Assembly: GCA_030425905.1 (NCBI GenBank)
Contig: JAUHZT010000018.1
Location: 1-35,507 of the forward strand
Length of the DNA stretch: 35,507 nucleotides
Source: Gammaproteobacteria bacterium
GTDB lineage: Bacteria; Pseudomonadota; Gammaproteobacteria; Steroidobacterales; Woeseiaceae
Direction: 5' to 3'
Every line of letters starts with the position of its first letter. The first letter of the stretch is position 1. Both the position numbers and the translations under genes were made by a program. Positions 1-8,109 of the stretch are shown piece after piece. The notes under the pieces were generated by a model. The model was not told where the DNA came from and did no database searches. It saw only the letters and a program-made list of their open reading frames with translations.

Positions 1-2010
1 GCCTGTGTTGGCACATTGTGCAGCCGTGTAAGCCGGTGCTGCGCCCGCACATGGGTCGTCACCACTCCACAGTCCGAGAGACTGGGCTGAGAACAACTCC
101 GCCACGTTCGGTGCACGAACGGCGCGGTTGAAGCCGGCACGCATGCGGACGAGATCAACAGGCTGCCAATCCAAACCAACACGATAGGTGTTAGCGCCGC
201 CGCTGGTGTTGTAGTCAGAGTAGCGGTAAGCAAGGTCCAAGGTCAGGGATTCAGCACCTGGCGCACCCGAAATAAGCGGGATATTGGCCTCGGCGAAAGC
301 TTCCATAACCGTGTAGCTGCCGTTTACGCTAGGTGTCGGACCACCCTGGCCAAGCAATGAACCGTCCTGGAACACCGAGTCAGAAGTACGGCCGTATTTC
401 TCAACGCGGTGCTCAAGACCTGCAACAACCAGGATCGAACTGTCAGCGGAAGGTACCGTCCAGCCGAGATCACCGGTTACGTAAGCGTTGATGACTTCGG
501 TTGACGTCTGACCAGCCATCACTGCCGTACCCAGCAGCGGTGCTGCCTGTTCCGGAGTTACACCCTCGTAGGTGAACACTTCGTAAGGGATACAGCCAGC
601 CGTCGCGGCACACAGGTCGCCGTCAACGGCGGTGCGGATACGCGGTGCAAAGAAGTCATTGATATACGCCATGCTGGAAGCGGTCGAGCCATACAGGAAC
701 GATGCATCGTAGTCCCAGTTGTCGTTGATCGCGCCCTTGATGCCGGTAACGATACGGTAGCCATCATGCTCGAACTGGCTGGCACGTGCGCCGCCTTCGA
801 CGTTTCGCTTACCAATGTAGACACCCACTTCCGTTGCTCCGGGCCAGAAGTCCTGAATCGAGTCCTGGAAGGCTTGCGGGAACAGTGAGTTATCAGCCGG
901 GAGGAAATACTCCTCGGCGAAGAACGTGCCGGACTCAGCGATCTGACCTTCGGTACGGTCGGTCGCGAAGTTGGCTTCGAGGTAAACCGTGTGGTTGTCG
1001 TTCAGGTCGTAGTCAATCAGGGCGCCGAATGAGTAACGTGTATCCGGACGCATGAAGTGGTTGATCGGCGCGTAGTTGTATACGTTGGAGCCGTCATACG
1101 GTGTGAGCGAGCCATCGGGGTTCAGCGTCAGGAACTCGGAAACACTGTAGTCGGAAACGCCATTCACTGAAGGTGCGATGAAGAAGTTCGGCACGATTGC
1201 GTTCGCAGAACCACCGCAAGACGCAGCGTCGTTGCTCAGCGCACAGCTTGAGTAATCGCGTTCCGCCTGCAGCATCTCTTCGTTTTCACGCCAGGTTGCA
1301 TAAGCCGTTGCATTACCGCGGCCGCCTGCAAAATCGGAACCCACAACGAGGTCGATGTTGTAAGCCTTACCACCGAGACCAGAACCGCCTGTAGGATAGT
1401 CGAAGTTTTTCGCATCCATCAGCGGCTGGAGGTAGTCGCTGTCGTTGTCATGCTGGTAACCACTCATACCAACGCTGAGCTCAACACCGTTTACGCGACG
1501 CATGATGAAGTTAACAACACCGGACACAGCGTCAGCACCATAGGTAGCCGAAGCACCACCGGTCAGCACTTCAATACGCTCGATCATTGCAGCCGGGATC
1601 TGGTTAACGTCTGGCGGTGTAGCCTGCACACCACCTGGCTGCATACGGCGACCGTTCAGCAGTACCAGGGTACGAGCAGCACCAAGGCCACGCAGGTCAA
1701 TGGAGGCTGTACCTGAAATACCGTTGGCATCGAATGAATGCAATGCTGTTTCAACGGAAGGCAGGCTGTTCAATACGTCTTCAACGCGAGTAAGGCCGAG
1801 TGATGAAATGTCGTCAGACGTCATCACCGTTACAGGACTCGTGCGGCCGAAACCGTCCTGAGTCTTGATTCGTGTGCCCGTGGTTACAATTTCTTCTAAC
1901 GGCTCATCACCGTCCACTTCCTGGGCGAACGCAGCATTACCGAGGGCCCCGAATGACGAGACCCCGAGTGCCGACGCAACCGCAAGTGATACTGGTTTAC
2001 GTGTCCACAT
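1..2010 (-). CDS. TonB-dependent outer-membrane receptor, N-terminal 670 residues (C-terminus outside window)
   Basis: The frame is open from an ATG at 2010 to the left edge of the window, so the gene is truncated by the window and not broken. The protein starts with a signal peptide (MWTRKPVSLAVASALG..., probable cleavage after AFAQ). A TonB-box/plug start follows (EEIVTTGTRIKTQ) and then a plug domain to about residue 170, with typical motifs (LNSLPSVE, IDLRGLGAARTLVLLNGRR, IERIEVLTGGASATYGADAV). The rest is beta-barrel strands with aromatic ends. Receptors of this class usually reach 900-1000 residues, so roughly a third is missing. GAGGGA lies 6 bases before the ATG and supports this start. 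The protein would import a scarce large substrate across the outer membrane using TonB-ExbBD energy; the ligand cannot be read from the sequence. It diverges from a LytS/LytTR two-component system across a 0.6 kb gap, so control by that system is possible but unproven. Confidence 0.93.
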   Translation of the reverse strand, partial: MWTRKPVSLAVASALGVSSFGALGNAAFAQEVDGDEPLEEIVTTGTRIKTQDGFGRTSPVTVMTSDDISSLGLTRVEDVLNSLPSVETALHSFDANGISGTASIDLRGLGAARTLVLLNGRRMQPGGVQATPPDVNQIPAAMIERIEVLTGGASATYGADAVSGVVNFIMRRVNGVELSVGMSGYQHDNDSDYLQPLMDAKNFDYPTGGSGLGGKAYNIDLVVGSDFAGGRGNATAYATWRENEEMLQAERDYSSCALSNDAASCGGSANAIVPNFFIAPSVNGVSDYSVSEFLTLNPDGSLTPYDGSNVYNYAPINHFMRPDTRYSFGALIDYDLNDNHTVYLEANFATDRTEGQIAESGTFFAEEYFLPADNSLFPQAFQDSIQDFWPGATEVGVYIGKRNVEGGARASQFEHDGYRIVTGIKGAINDNWDYDASFLYGSTASSMAYINDFFAPRIRTAVDGDLCAATAGCIPYEVFTYEGVTPEQAAPLLGTAVMAGQTSTEVINAYVTGDLGWTVPSADSSILVVAGLEHRVEKYGRTSDSVFQDGSLLGQGGPTPSVNGSYTVMEAFAEANIPLISGAPGAESLTLDLAYRYSDYNTSGGANTYRVGLDWQPVDLVRMRAGFNRAVRAPNVAELFSAQSLGLWSGDDPCAGAAPAYTAAQCANTG

Positions 2011-2629
2011 AACTATTCCCTCATGCTATTTGGAATTCTAATGTTCCTAGAACCTATGCTGGGCTGCTTATCTGCTTGCGTCATATGCCCGCGCGCAGGA
2101 ATCAATCCGGATAGGAAAGTCGTGATCCTATAGGAACACCCGACGTAGCTCAACATTTTGTGACCTAATAGATACGAATTGCAGGGCGCTGTGTATCTTT
2201 GGTTTAAAAACCGCTACTTAAACTGTTGTTTTTTTGCAAACCCAGGGTCGGTTCTGCGTCCCGTCGAGCCCGAATCCGGGCCCGGAACAGCAACTGGGTC
2301 GCTGCGAGTAAGCGTAAAACGGCCGGCGGCGGCGCAATCTAATAACCACTTTGCATATCATTTTCGGTGGCAGTCGCCGCCGGGCACCCCTAAGTTATTG
2401 AATAAGCGTCTTTTGGGCCGGCATTTTGTTCAATTAAATCTAAGCGCTGGCCGTTATAACAAATCGGTATCGAAACAAGCGGCGGGCTGACAGGCCCTGC
2501 GCCGCGAATTGCGCAACCAGCCTGGGGCCTGTGCGGCAAGAGTGATTACGATGAGCCGTGCCACAATAGCGTCGAACTGAAGGTTTGCGCCTTTCGGGCA
2601 CACTATAATCAACGCCCTCTACCTTTCTT
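2011..2629. other. 619-bp intergenic region between divergent receptor and histidine kinase genes
   Basis: This is the only gene-free stretch over 300 bases. Short open frames exist on both strands (for example 2179-2490 +), but their translations have no recognisable domain, no ribosome binding site and odd composition, so I do not call them genes. Visible structure is limited to a 6-bp inverted repeat at 2202-2223 (GTTTAA/TTAAAC with a 10-base spacer), followed by a short T run (about 2225-2235), and GC-rich segments at 2270-2335. The right edge carries a consensus -10 box for the kinase. It probably holds the receptor promoter and may bind the adjacent LytTR regulator, but I could not identify a convincing LytTR direct repeat by eye. 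Confidence 0.6.
2581..2616 (+). promoter_or_regulatory. Putative promoter of the histidine kinase/response regulator operon
   Basis: A perfect TATAAT lies at 2604-2609. No good -35 hexamer sits 16-18 bases upstream; TTGCGC at 2585-2590 is only 13 bases away. The promoter may therefore depend on an activator. The predicted transcription start near 2616 leaves a leader of about 26 bases before the GTG at 2642, and there is no obvious Shine-Dalgarno sequence. Confidence 0.45.
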
Positions 2630-2641
2630 TTGGCCATCCCC

Positions 2642-3706
2642 GTGAAACTCGCCGCGCTGATCAGCAATCGCAACCGCCTTTTCTGGGCGCTCAATCTTGC
2701 CGGCTGGTCAGGCTACCTCGTGGCGGCCTGGCTGGGCGCGCTCGCGCATGAAAAACCCGAAGCCTATTTGTGGGTCATCGCGGCAACCGCCGTGTCCGGG
2801 TTCGCCGCCACGGTACCGATGCGCGCCCTTTATCAGCGACTCTGGTCAGGCTCAATGCTGCGGCTTGCGCTGGGCATGCTGGCTGCCTGCTACGTGCTGG
2901 CGCTAGCGTGGCGCTGGCTGCAGAACTACCTTTACTACGAATGGGTCAAGCACAACTGGCAGCCCGAGCACCTGATGGACTACGTCGGCGGGGTCCTGGG
3001 TTCGTTCTATATATTGCTATGCTGGAGCGGCCTCTATTTCGGCATCAAGTACTACCAGCAGCTTCAGGAGCAAACCCAGGCAACCCTCAAGGCAACCGCA
3101 GCAGCGCACCAGGCACAACTCAAAATGCTGCGCTACCAGCTCAACCCGCACTTCCTGTTCAACACACTGAACGCCATCTCGACCCTGATCCTGGACGGCG
3201 CGAACGATACGGCCAACCGGGCCGTCACCCGGCTAAGTGACTTTCTTCGCTACACGCTTGAGAACGACCCAGAGAAACGCGTGACGCTTGGCTCCGAACT
3301 CGCAGCGATCGACCTCTACCTCGAAATTGAGAAAGTCCGCTTCAATGAGCGCCTGACGATCCGCAAAGACGTTGCCGACGACGCCATGCCGGCACTGGTG
3401 CCGAGCCTGATCCTGCAGCCGCTGATCGAAAACGCCATCAAGTATGCGATCTCACCGTCCGAGGAAGGCGGCACACTGCGGATCTCCGCGCGGGTGCATC
3501 ATGGCACCCTGATCCTGCAGGTCGCGGACACGGGACCGGGGCTTGGCAAGTGCAAGGCTGAACACAAATCATCCGGCGTTGGGCTGGCCAATACGCGCGA
3601 ACGACTGCAGCAACTGTACGGTGATCAGCAGGCATTCACGCTCGCACCGAACGAACCCAGCGGTCTGGTGGTCACAATTAACATTCCTTACGAAACAGAT
3701 AGCTGA
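2642..3706 (+). CDS. LytS/AlgZ-type sensor histidine kinase
   Basis: This is an inner-membrane sensor kinase of about 354 residues. Four hydrophobic segments occupy roughly the first 140 residues (for example WALNLAGWSGYLVAAWLGAL and YVGGVLGSFYILLCWSGLYFG). A short coiled linker follows, then the His_kinase domain (PF06580 type) with the phospho-acceptor motif LRYQLNPHFLFNTLNAIS, His near residue 170. The HATPase part shows an N box (LQPLIENAIKYAIS), ADTGPGLG, and GVGLANTRERLQQLYG. There is no periplasmic or PAS sensor domain, so the signal is probably sensed in or at the membrane. The start is uncertain: GTG at 2642 is chosen, TTG at 2630 is in frame 12 bases earlier, and neither has a good ribosome binding site. 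The response regulator follows after 8 bases, so the two form a cognate pair. Confidence 0.92.
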   Translation: MKLAALISNRNRLFWALNLAGWSGYLVAAWLGALAHEKPEAYLWVIAATAVSGFAATVPMRALYQRLWSGSMLRLALGMLAACYVLALAWRWLQNYLYYEWVKHNWQPEHLMDYVGGVLGSFYILLCWSGLYFGIKYYQQLQEQTQATLKATAAAHQAQLKMLRYQLNPHFLFNTLNAISTLILDGANDTANRAVTRLSDFLRYTLENDPEKRVTLGSELAAIDLYLEIEKVRFNERLTIRKDVADDAMPALVPSLILQPLIENAIKYAISPSEEGGTLRISARVHHGTLILQVADTGPGLGKCKAEHKSSGVGLANTRERLQQLYGDQQAFTLAPNEPSGLVVTINIPYETDS

Positions 3707-3714
3707 GAATTGCG

Positions 3715-4521
3715 ATGATTAGGACACTGATTGTCGACGACGAGCAACTCGCCCGGCGCGGGCTGGAACTTCGTCTGCAGAAATACGCCGATATCAGCGT
3801 TTGTGGCGAGAGCCGCAATGGCCGCGAAGCCCTCGAGCATATTCGCACGCAGGCACCCGACCTGATTTTTCTCGACATACAAATGCCGGGCATGGACGGC
3901 TTTGAGGTCTTGCAGCGCATGTCGGGCAGCGACATGCCGGCGGTGGTGTTTGTAACGGCATTCAACGAATTTGCCTTGCAGGCCTTTGAGGCGAACGCGC
4001 TCGACTACCTGCTAAAACCGATAGACGATTCCCGCCTGGCCGAGGCACTTGAACGGGCGCGGCAACTTCTTGAGAGTCGCGCGGCACTCGAGCACCGCAA
4101 CAAACTGCTCAACCTCGTGTGCGAGCTCAAAGGCGAACGACTTTCACTGGAAGACGCATTCGACCAGGGCGCAAGCGGTAGCCGGAAGTTTCCCGAACGC
4201 CTCGCCATCCGTGACGGCGGCAAGACCCGCTGCTTGAACATGACAGCAATCGACTGGGTTGACGCGGCCGGGGACTATATGTGTATCCACGCCGACGGCG
4301 AGACTTATGTAATGCGCGGCACCATGAAGCGCCTCGAGGAACTGCTGGACCCCGAACTGTTTGTACGCGTACACCGCTCGGCAATTGTTAATCGAGAGCG
4401 CGTAACCTCGATGCGCTCGCACCGCAATGGCGAGTATTTTCTCCAGCTAGGCACAGAAAAAGAGCTGAAACTCAGCCGCAAGTACAAGGCGAACCTTGAG
4501 CGACTTGCCGAAAGAATCTAG
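3715..4521 (+). CDS. LytTR-family response regulator (AlgR/LytR type)
   Basis: A 268-residue DNA-binding response regulator. Residues 1-120 form the receiver domain: acidic pair DD at 8-9, phospho-acceptor Asp54 in LIFLDIQMPGMDG, Thr in VFVTAFNEFA, and the conserved Lys in YLLKPIDD. After a linker, residues about 160-265 form a LytTR DNA-binding domain (IDWVDAAGDYMCIHADGETY, FVRVHRSAIVNRERV, LKLSRKYKANLERL). LytTR proteins bind direct repeats and usually activate membrane, cell-surface or virulence genes. The gene sits 8 bases after the kinase gene and is almost certainly co-transcribed with it. Candidate targets in the window are the divergent TonB receptor and the downstream + strand genes. 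No clear terminator follows; a 7-bp stem at 4569-4589 lacks a T run. Confidence 0.94.
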   Translation: MIRTLIVDDEQLARRGLELRLQKYADISVCGESRNGREALEHIRTQAPDLIFLDIQMPGMDGFEVLQRMSGSDMPAVVFVTAFNEFALQAFEANALDYLLKPIDDSRLAEALERARQLLESRAALEHRNKLLNLVCELKGERLSLEDAFDQGASGSRKFPERLAIRDGGKTRCLNMTAIDWVDAAGDYMCIHADGETYVMRGTMKRLEELLDPELFVRVHRSAIVNRERVTSMRSHRNGEYFLQLGTEKELKLSRKYKANLERLAERI

Positions 4522-4602
4522 CTGGCCTGCACGCCGCTTCGATTGCCGCTAAGACCATTAATCCGGCCGCAACGCTGATTACGCGTTGTCGTCGGGCGCA
4601 AC

Positions 4603-4632
4603 TTCCGGGAAACTGCGCGTTCCTGTTTAATA
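4603..4632 (+). promoter_or_regulatory. Weak putative promoter of the keto-acid cleavage enzyme gene
   Basis: TTCCGG (4603-4608) and TTTAAT (4626-4631) are separated by 17 bases, with a TG at 4624-4625 that could make an extended -10 for TTAATA at 4627-4632. The boxes are poor matches. The call rests mostly on the position, 40 bases before the ATG at 4672 and 80-110 bases after the preceding stop. Confidence 0.3.
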
Positions 4633-4671
4633 GCCAACCCGGTTGCCCAGAACCCGCCTCGAGGCCAGTCA

Positions 4672-5565
4672 ATGAATCGAAAACCCGTCATCACCTGTGC
4701 CGTAACGGGTTCCGGAGACACAGCCGGCAAGCACCCGGAGCTGCCGAAATCGCCTGCGCAAATTGCCAGCGCCGCTATCGATGCAGCGAAAGCCGGCGCT
4801 GCGATTGTGCATTGTCATGTGCGAGACCCGGCCACCGGGGCCGCCAGCCGCCGCATTGATCTGTACCGCGAGGTCGTTGACCGCATCCGTGCCAGCGACA
4901 CCGATGTGATCATTAACCTCACGACCGGGATGGGTGGCGACCTGTGGCTCGGGCCGGACACTGACCCGCTGCAGCTCGCGGCGAATACCGACTGCGTTGG
5001 TCAGCATGAGCGCATGGCCCATGTCGTTGAGTTGCTTCCGGAAATCTGTTCACTCGATTGTGGCTCGTTCAACTACCTTGGCGGCAACTATGTGTACGTT
5101 TCCAGCCAGAACATGCTCGAGATAGGCGCCCGCAGACTGCAGGAGATTGGCGTCAAGCCCGAACTCGAGGTGTTCGATACGGGCCAGGTCTGGCTGGCAC
5201 GCCACCTGATCGAGCAGGGCCTGATTGATGCACCACCGCTGTTCCAGGTTTGCCTTGGCATCCCCTGGGGCGCTCCGGCAACAAGCGGTGTTTTCAAGAC
5301 CATGGTCGATGAATTGCCCGCCGGCTGTAACTTCTCCGGCTTCGCAATCGGGGCCATGGAAATGCCGTTCGTGGCCCAGTCCGTCCTGCTCGGTGGCCAC
5401 GTACGGGTCGGCCTGGAGGACAACCTGTACCTCGAAAAAGGCGTGCTCGCGAGCAATGCCCAGCTTGTTGAGCGCGCCAGGATTATCCTTGAGAATATGG
5501 GCTGCAGCGTACAAACCACGGCTGAAGCGCGCAGAACTTTCGGCATCATTCGACCAGAACGTTGA
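4672..5565 (+). CDS. Beta-keto acid cleavage enzyme (BKACE, DUF849 family)
   Basis: A 297-residue TIM-barrel zinc enzyme. The family condenses a beta-keto acid with acetyl-CoA and releases acetoacetate plus a CoA ester; known substrates include 3-keto-5-aminohexanoate and 3-dehydrocarnitine. The metal-binding motif IVHCHVRDPATG gives His47 and His49, the third ligand is the Glu in VRVGLEDNLYL near residue 230, and NLTTGMGGDL and LGIPWGAPATSG are family motifs. The length matches the family (about 270-310). CGAGG about 8 bases before the ATG supports the start. The oxygenase-like gene follows after 25 bases, so the pair probably shares a transcript. The substrate is not decided by anything I can see. 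A quaternary-amine pathway (carnitine-like) is one inference, but no carnitine dehydrogenase or betainyl-CoA thioesterase lies nearby. Confidence 0.9.
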   Translation: MNRKPVITCAVTGSGDTAGKHPELPKSPAQIASAAIDAAKAGAAIVHCHVRDPATGAASRRIDLYREVVDRIRASDTDVIINLTTGMGGDLWLGPDTDPLQLAANTDCVGQHERMAHVVELLPEICSLDCGSFNYLGGNYVYVSSQNMLEIGARRLQEIGVKPELEVFDTGQVWLARHLIEQGLIDAPPLFQVCLGIPWGAPATSGVFKTMVDELPAGCNFSGFAIGAMEMPFVAQSVLLGGHVRVGLEDNLYLEKGVLASNAQLVERARIILENMGCSVQTTAEARRTFGIIRPER

Positions 5566-5590
5566 ACATTAACGGATAGGACCCAGGCCT

Positions 5591-6655
5591 GTGAGCACAG
5601 TCCCGACAGATTTCCAACCCTTGCCCGACGTCATCGAGCCACGCTGGTGGTCGGGCACGGCGCCCATCGACGCGGCCGACTATGCCATCGACGGCCGTGA
5701 ATATGCGGCCGATGTGCACGACCCGCAGGTTGACTCAGCCCTGGCTCGGCGCATGAACCAGATCTTTAGTGACATCGGCCTTGTGCACCTGACCAACACC
5801 GGCGTTACGGACCTGCAGTCGATGCGCCGCCTGGCAAAACTCGTTGTCGAACACGAAATGACCTATGAGGGGGGTGCCAATCCGCGCGATAACCTGGAAC
5901 CCAATGTCTACGAGGTCGGCGCGCCGCTGGTAGCCTGGCTGCACTATCACCATGAGATGGCCTACATCTCGCACAGCACGAAGATGCTCGGCTTTCTTGG
6001 TTACAAAGCAGTGCCGGACCGCGGGGCGACCTGGGTGTCCGACAATGTGCGGGCAACCGATGCCCTGCTCGAGACAGAGCTCGGCCAGAAACTGCGGCAA
6101 CACGGTCTTTGCTACCACCGCAATCTGACAGACCGGGAGCATTTCAAGGATCGCGCACCGATCGGCGTCTACAACCACTGGCAGAAATCGATGTTGACTG
6201 ACGACCCTGACGAGGCGCTTGCCAAGGCGCGTTCGCGTGGTCTCGAGGCCGAATGGGGGCCAAACCGGCTGTTACAGACCCGCTACCGGATTTCGGCATT
6301 CGAATACTTTGCGCCACTTGATCGCAATCTTCTGTACAGCAGCATCGCCGACGACGGCATGTGGTTCGACAGTTGGCCGCAAGTTATGCACCTGCCTTTT
6401 GAGGAGCGCCCGCTGGCGCTGACCTTCGGTAATGATGAGCCCATGAGCCGCGCCGAGAAAAAGCTGTTCGTGGATATCTATGACCGCTTCGGCATGCCGC
6501 TCGACTGGTCTGTCGGCGACATCCTGGTCGTTTGCAACTACCGCTTTGCGCATGGGCGCCCGGGCATTTTCCTTGAGCCCGGTGAGCAGCGGGAACTCGG
6601 CGTACTGATCGGTGAAACCTTTGAACGCGTGGGCGACTTGCCCGACAAATGGTAG
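5591..6655 (+). CDS. TauD/TfdA-type Fe(II)/2-oxoglutarate-dependent oxygenase
   Basis: A 354-residue protein with the facial triad expected of TauD-like oxygenases: HxE at residues 120-122 (in LHYHHEMAYISH), distal His321 in NYRFAHGRPGIF, and Arg334 in GEQREL that would bind 2-oxoglutarate. Family members hydroxylate or cleave small acids, amines and sulfonates, with succinate and CO2 as by-products. The N-terminal zinc domain of gamma-butyrobetaine hydroxylase is absent, so it should not be named as that enzyme. The start is GTG at 5591, with AGGA/CCAGG upstream as a poor ribosome site. It lies 25 bases after the keto-acid cleavage gene. An oxygenase that makes a beta-hydroxy or keto acid feeding that enzyme is a reasonable inference, but the missing step (a dehydrogenase) is not encoded nearby. 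Confidence 0.85.
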   Translation: MSTVPTDFQPLPDVIEPRWWSGTAPIDAADYAIDGREYAADVHDPQVDSALARRMNQIFSDIGLVHLTNTGVTDLQSMRRLAKLVVEHEMTYEGGANPRDNLEPNVYEVGAPLVAWLHYHHEMAYISHSTKMLGFLGYKAVPDRGATWVSDNVRATDALLETELGQKLRQHGLCYHRNLTDREHFKDRAPIGVYNHWQKSMLTDDPDEALAKARSRGLEAEWGPNRLLQTRYRISAFEYFAPLDRNLLYSSIADDGMWFDSWPQVMHLPFEERPLALTFGNDEPMSRAEKKLFVDIYDRFGMPLDWSVGDILVVCNYRFAHGRPGIFLEPGEQRELGVLIGETFERVGDLPDKW

Positions 6656-6674
6656 TTTGAGCAAACGCCCTATA

Positions 6675-6704
6675 TTCGCGGAACAGCGCAGAACACACTA
6701 GAAT
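6675..6704 (+). promoter_or_regulatory. Weak putative promoter of mscL
   Basis: TAGAAT (6699-6704) is a fair -10 box. TTCGCG (6675-6680) at an 18-base spacing is a weak -35. It lies about 62 bases upstream of the mscL start in the 110-base gap after the oxygenase gene. Confidence 0.3.
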
Positions 6705-6765
6705 CCTCTCCAAGCCAACCGGCGACCATAGAAAAACTTCAAACAGAACCGTTCAGGGGAATTAC

Positions 6766-7182
6766 ATGCTCAAGGAATTCAAAGACTTTGCAATGCGCGG
6801 CAACGTTGTCGACATGGCAGTCGGCATCATCATCGGTGCATCATTTGGCACGATTGTAAAATCACTCGTTGATGACATCATCATGCCGCCAATCGGCATG
6901 GCGATCGGTGGCATCGACTTCAGCAACCTGTTTGTTAATCTGTCAGGCGGCGAGTACGAAAGCCTGGCTGATGCACAGGAAGCCGGAGCAGCCACTATCA
7001 ACTACGGCATCTTCATGAACAACGTGCTCAGCTTTCTGATTGTCGCGTTTGCTGTGTTCCTGTTGATAAAGGGCATCAACAACTTGAAGAAAAAAGAAGA
7101 AGAAAAGCCGGCAGAGCCTGCCAAGCCTTCTGACGAAGTTGTTCTGCTGACCGAGATTCGCGACGCGCTCAAGAGCCGCTAG
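6766..7182 (+). CDS. mscL: Large-conductance mechanosensitive channel MscL
   Basis: A 138-residue protein, close to the 136 residues of the E. coli channel. It forms a homopentameric inner-membrane pore that opens under membrane tension and releases solutes during hypo-osmotic shock. The amphipathic N-terminal helix and first membrane segment are textbook ([49 protein letters not shown]). A periplasmic loop follows, then TM2 ([20 protein letters not shown]), a charged KKKEEEK linker and the C-terminal helix ([14 protein letters not shown]). AGGGGA 6 bases upstream of the ATG fixes the start. It is monocistronic or the last gene of its transcript, ending at a strong intrinsic terminator. Confidence 0.98.
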   Translation: MLKEFKDFAMRGNVVDMAVGIIIGASFGTIVKSLVDDIIMPPIGMAIGGIDFSNLFVNLSGGEYESLADAQEAGAATINYGIFMNNVLSFLIVAFAVFLLIKGINNLKKKEEEKPAEPAKPSDEVVLLTEIRDALKSR

Positions 7183-7200
7183 TCACTGTCATGCCAGTAA

Positions 7201-7235
7201 AGGCGGCCCCCACCAACGGGGGTCGCCTTTTTGTT
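7201..7235 (+). terminator. Intrinsic terminator after mscL
   Basis: An 11-bp stem (7201-7211 with 7218-7228, one G-T pair) encloses the six-base loop ACCAAC and is followed by TTTT then GTTATTT. It starts 18 bases after the mscL stop. Read on the other strand it lies just past the end of the bestrophin-like gene with a weaker T run, so it may partly serve both. Confidence 0.93.
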
Positions 7236-7251
7236 ATTTCGGACACAGGTA

Positions 7252-8037
7252 CTAGCGCTGGCCTGCGCGAACAATCGACTCGTGCAACGCAATAATGCTG
7301 CCCTGCGGAACCTCGATCAATCCGCGGCGGGGGCGGTCCAGGTCGATAATGATAAAGACCAGCATGACGATCAGCAGTACCAGCACGTAGGTTGCAAATG
7401 ACGCCCGCTGCCCCGCCACTCCCGACGCGTAGCCAACCAGTGAACCGGTCAGCACCAACGTGCCCAGCAGCAGGAACAAAACCACTTCCGGCACGTGACG
7501 GTCCAGCGCCGCCTGGCGTGTACCGAACGAGTCGATAAGCCCGTTCAGCGACTGAATATAGAGACCTGTACTGACCGGATTCGGGTCTTCGCCGGCCGCC
7601 TGCACGGCCAATTGCCAGAGCGCATCGAGCAAGCCTTCTGACTCACGCAACAGTGCTTCGCGCCGCACTACGTGATCCAGTGACTCGGTGCCCGCACTTG
7701 CACGCAGTTTTACATACGCTTCGAGGATTGCTCGACTCTCATCGCGCACCGAATCGGGCAGCATGTCGACGCGTAAATAAGTCGTGCCGATCGCATTCGC
7801 CTCGTCCACTACGGCCGTGCTGCGATTGTCGTAGCGCTGCAGCGCCAGCGAAAACGTAAAACCCAGCAACAGCGCCAGCACACCCAGCAGGGACGCCTGA
7901 ATGGTGTTGATCTGCGATTTAATAGAGTCATTGGCGCCGCGGTTTAGCCGCAGACCCAGCCGGTAGCCACTTTCGATCGCCAACAGCAGCAGAACGCAAA
8001 GAATACCAACAATCAGAACACTGCTCAGGTTATACAT
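7252..8037 (-). CDS. Bestrophin-like (DUF4239-type) integral membrane protein
   Basis: About 261 residues. Two N-terminal membrane segments (SSVLIVGILCVLLLLAIESG and ASLLGVLALLLGFTFSLALQ) are followed by a soluble helical middle with DEANAIGTTYLRVDMLPDS. Two C-terminal membrane segments follow (VVLFLLLGTLVLTGSLVGYA and ATYVLVLLIVMLVFIIIDL), then DRPRRGLIEVPQ. The pattern LGFTFSLALQRYDNR...V..EANAIGTTYLR..LP matches bacterial bestrophin-like/DUF4239 membrane proteins, whose function is not established; an ion channel role is only suggested by the name. The start is taken at ATG 8037, preceded by GAAGGAA. In-frame ATG 8049 and GTG 8052 lack a ribosome site. It lies 72 bases after the Lrp-type gene on the same strand and could be co-transcribed with it. 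Confidence 0.8.
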   Translation of the reverse strand: MYNLSSVLIVGILCVLLLLAIESGYRLGLRLNRGANDSIKSQINTIQASLLGVLALLLGFTFSLALQRYDNRSTAVVDEANAIGTTYLRVDMLPDSVRDESRAILEAYVKLRASAGTESLDHVVRREALLRESEGLLDALWQLAVQAAGEDPNPVSTGLYIQSLNGLIDSFGTRQAALDRHVPEVVLFLLLGTLVLTGSLVGYASGVAGQRASFATYVLVLLIVMLVFIIIDLDRPRRGLIEVPQGSIIALHESIVRAGQR

Positions 8038-8109
8038 CACTTCCTTCATCACTAGGGCCCCGGAATTTCAGGAGCGCGAATCATAGGGATTCGTGGCCGG
8101 TTGGCAAGC

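Noticed and set aside
2179..2490. 103-codon open frame in the long intergenic region
   Set aside because: No ribosome site, no recognisable domain, atypical composition; the opposite-strand frame at 2440-2694 is equally open and overlaps the kinase start.
4569..4589. 7-bp stem after the response regulator as terminator
   Set aside because: Includes a G-T pair, no T run, 47 bases past the stop; could occur by chance in GC-rich DNA.
5591..6655. Naming the oxygenase gamma-butyrobetaine hydroxylase from its BKACE neighbour
   Set aside because: The N-terminal zinc domain is absent and no carnitine dehydrogenase is near.
7252..8037. Calling the membrane protein a functional bestrophin channel
   Set aside because: Only the bestrophin-like/DUF4239 pattern is seen; no pore motif can be confirmed.
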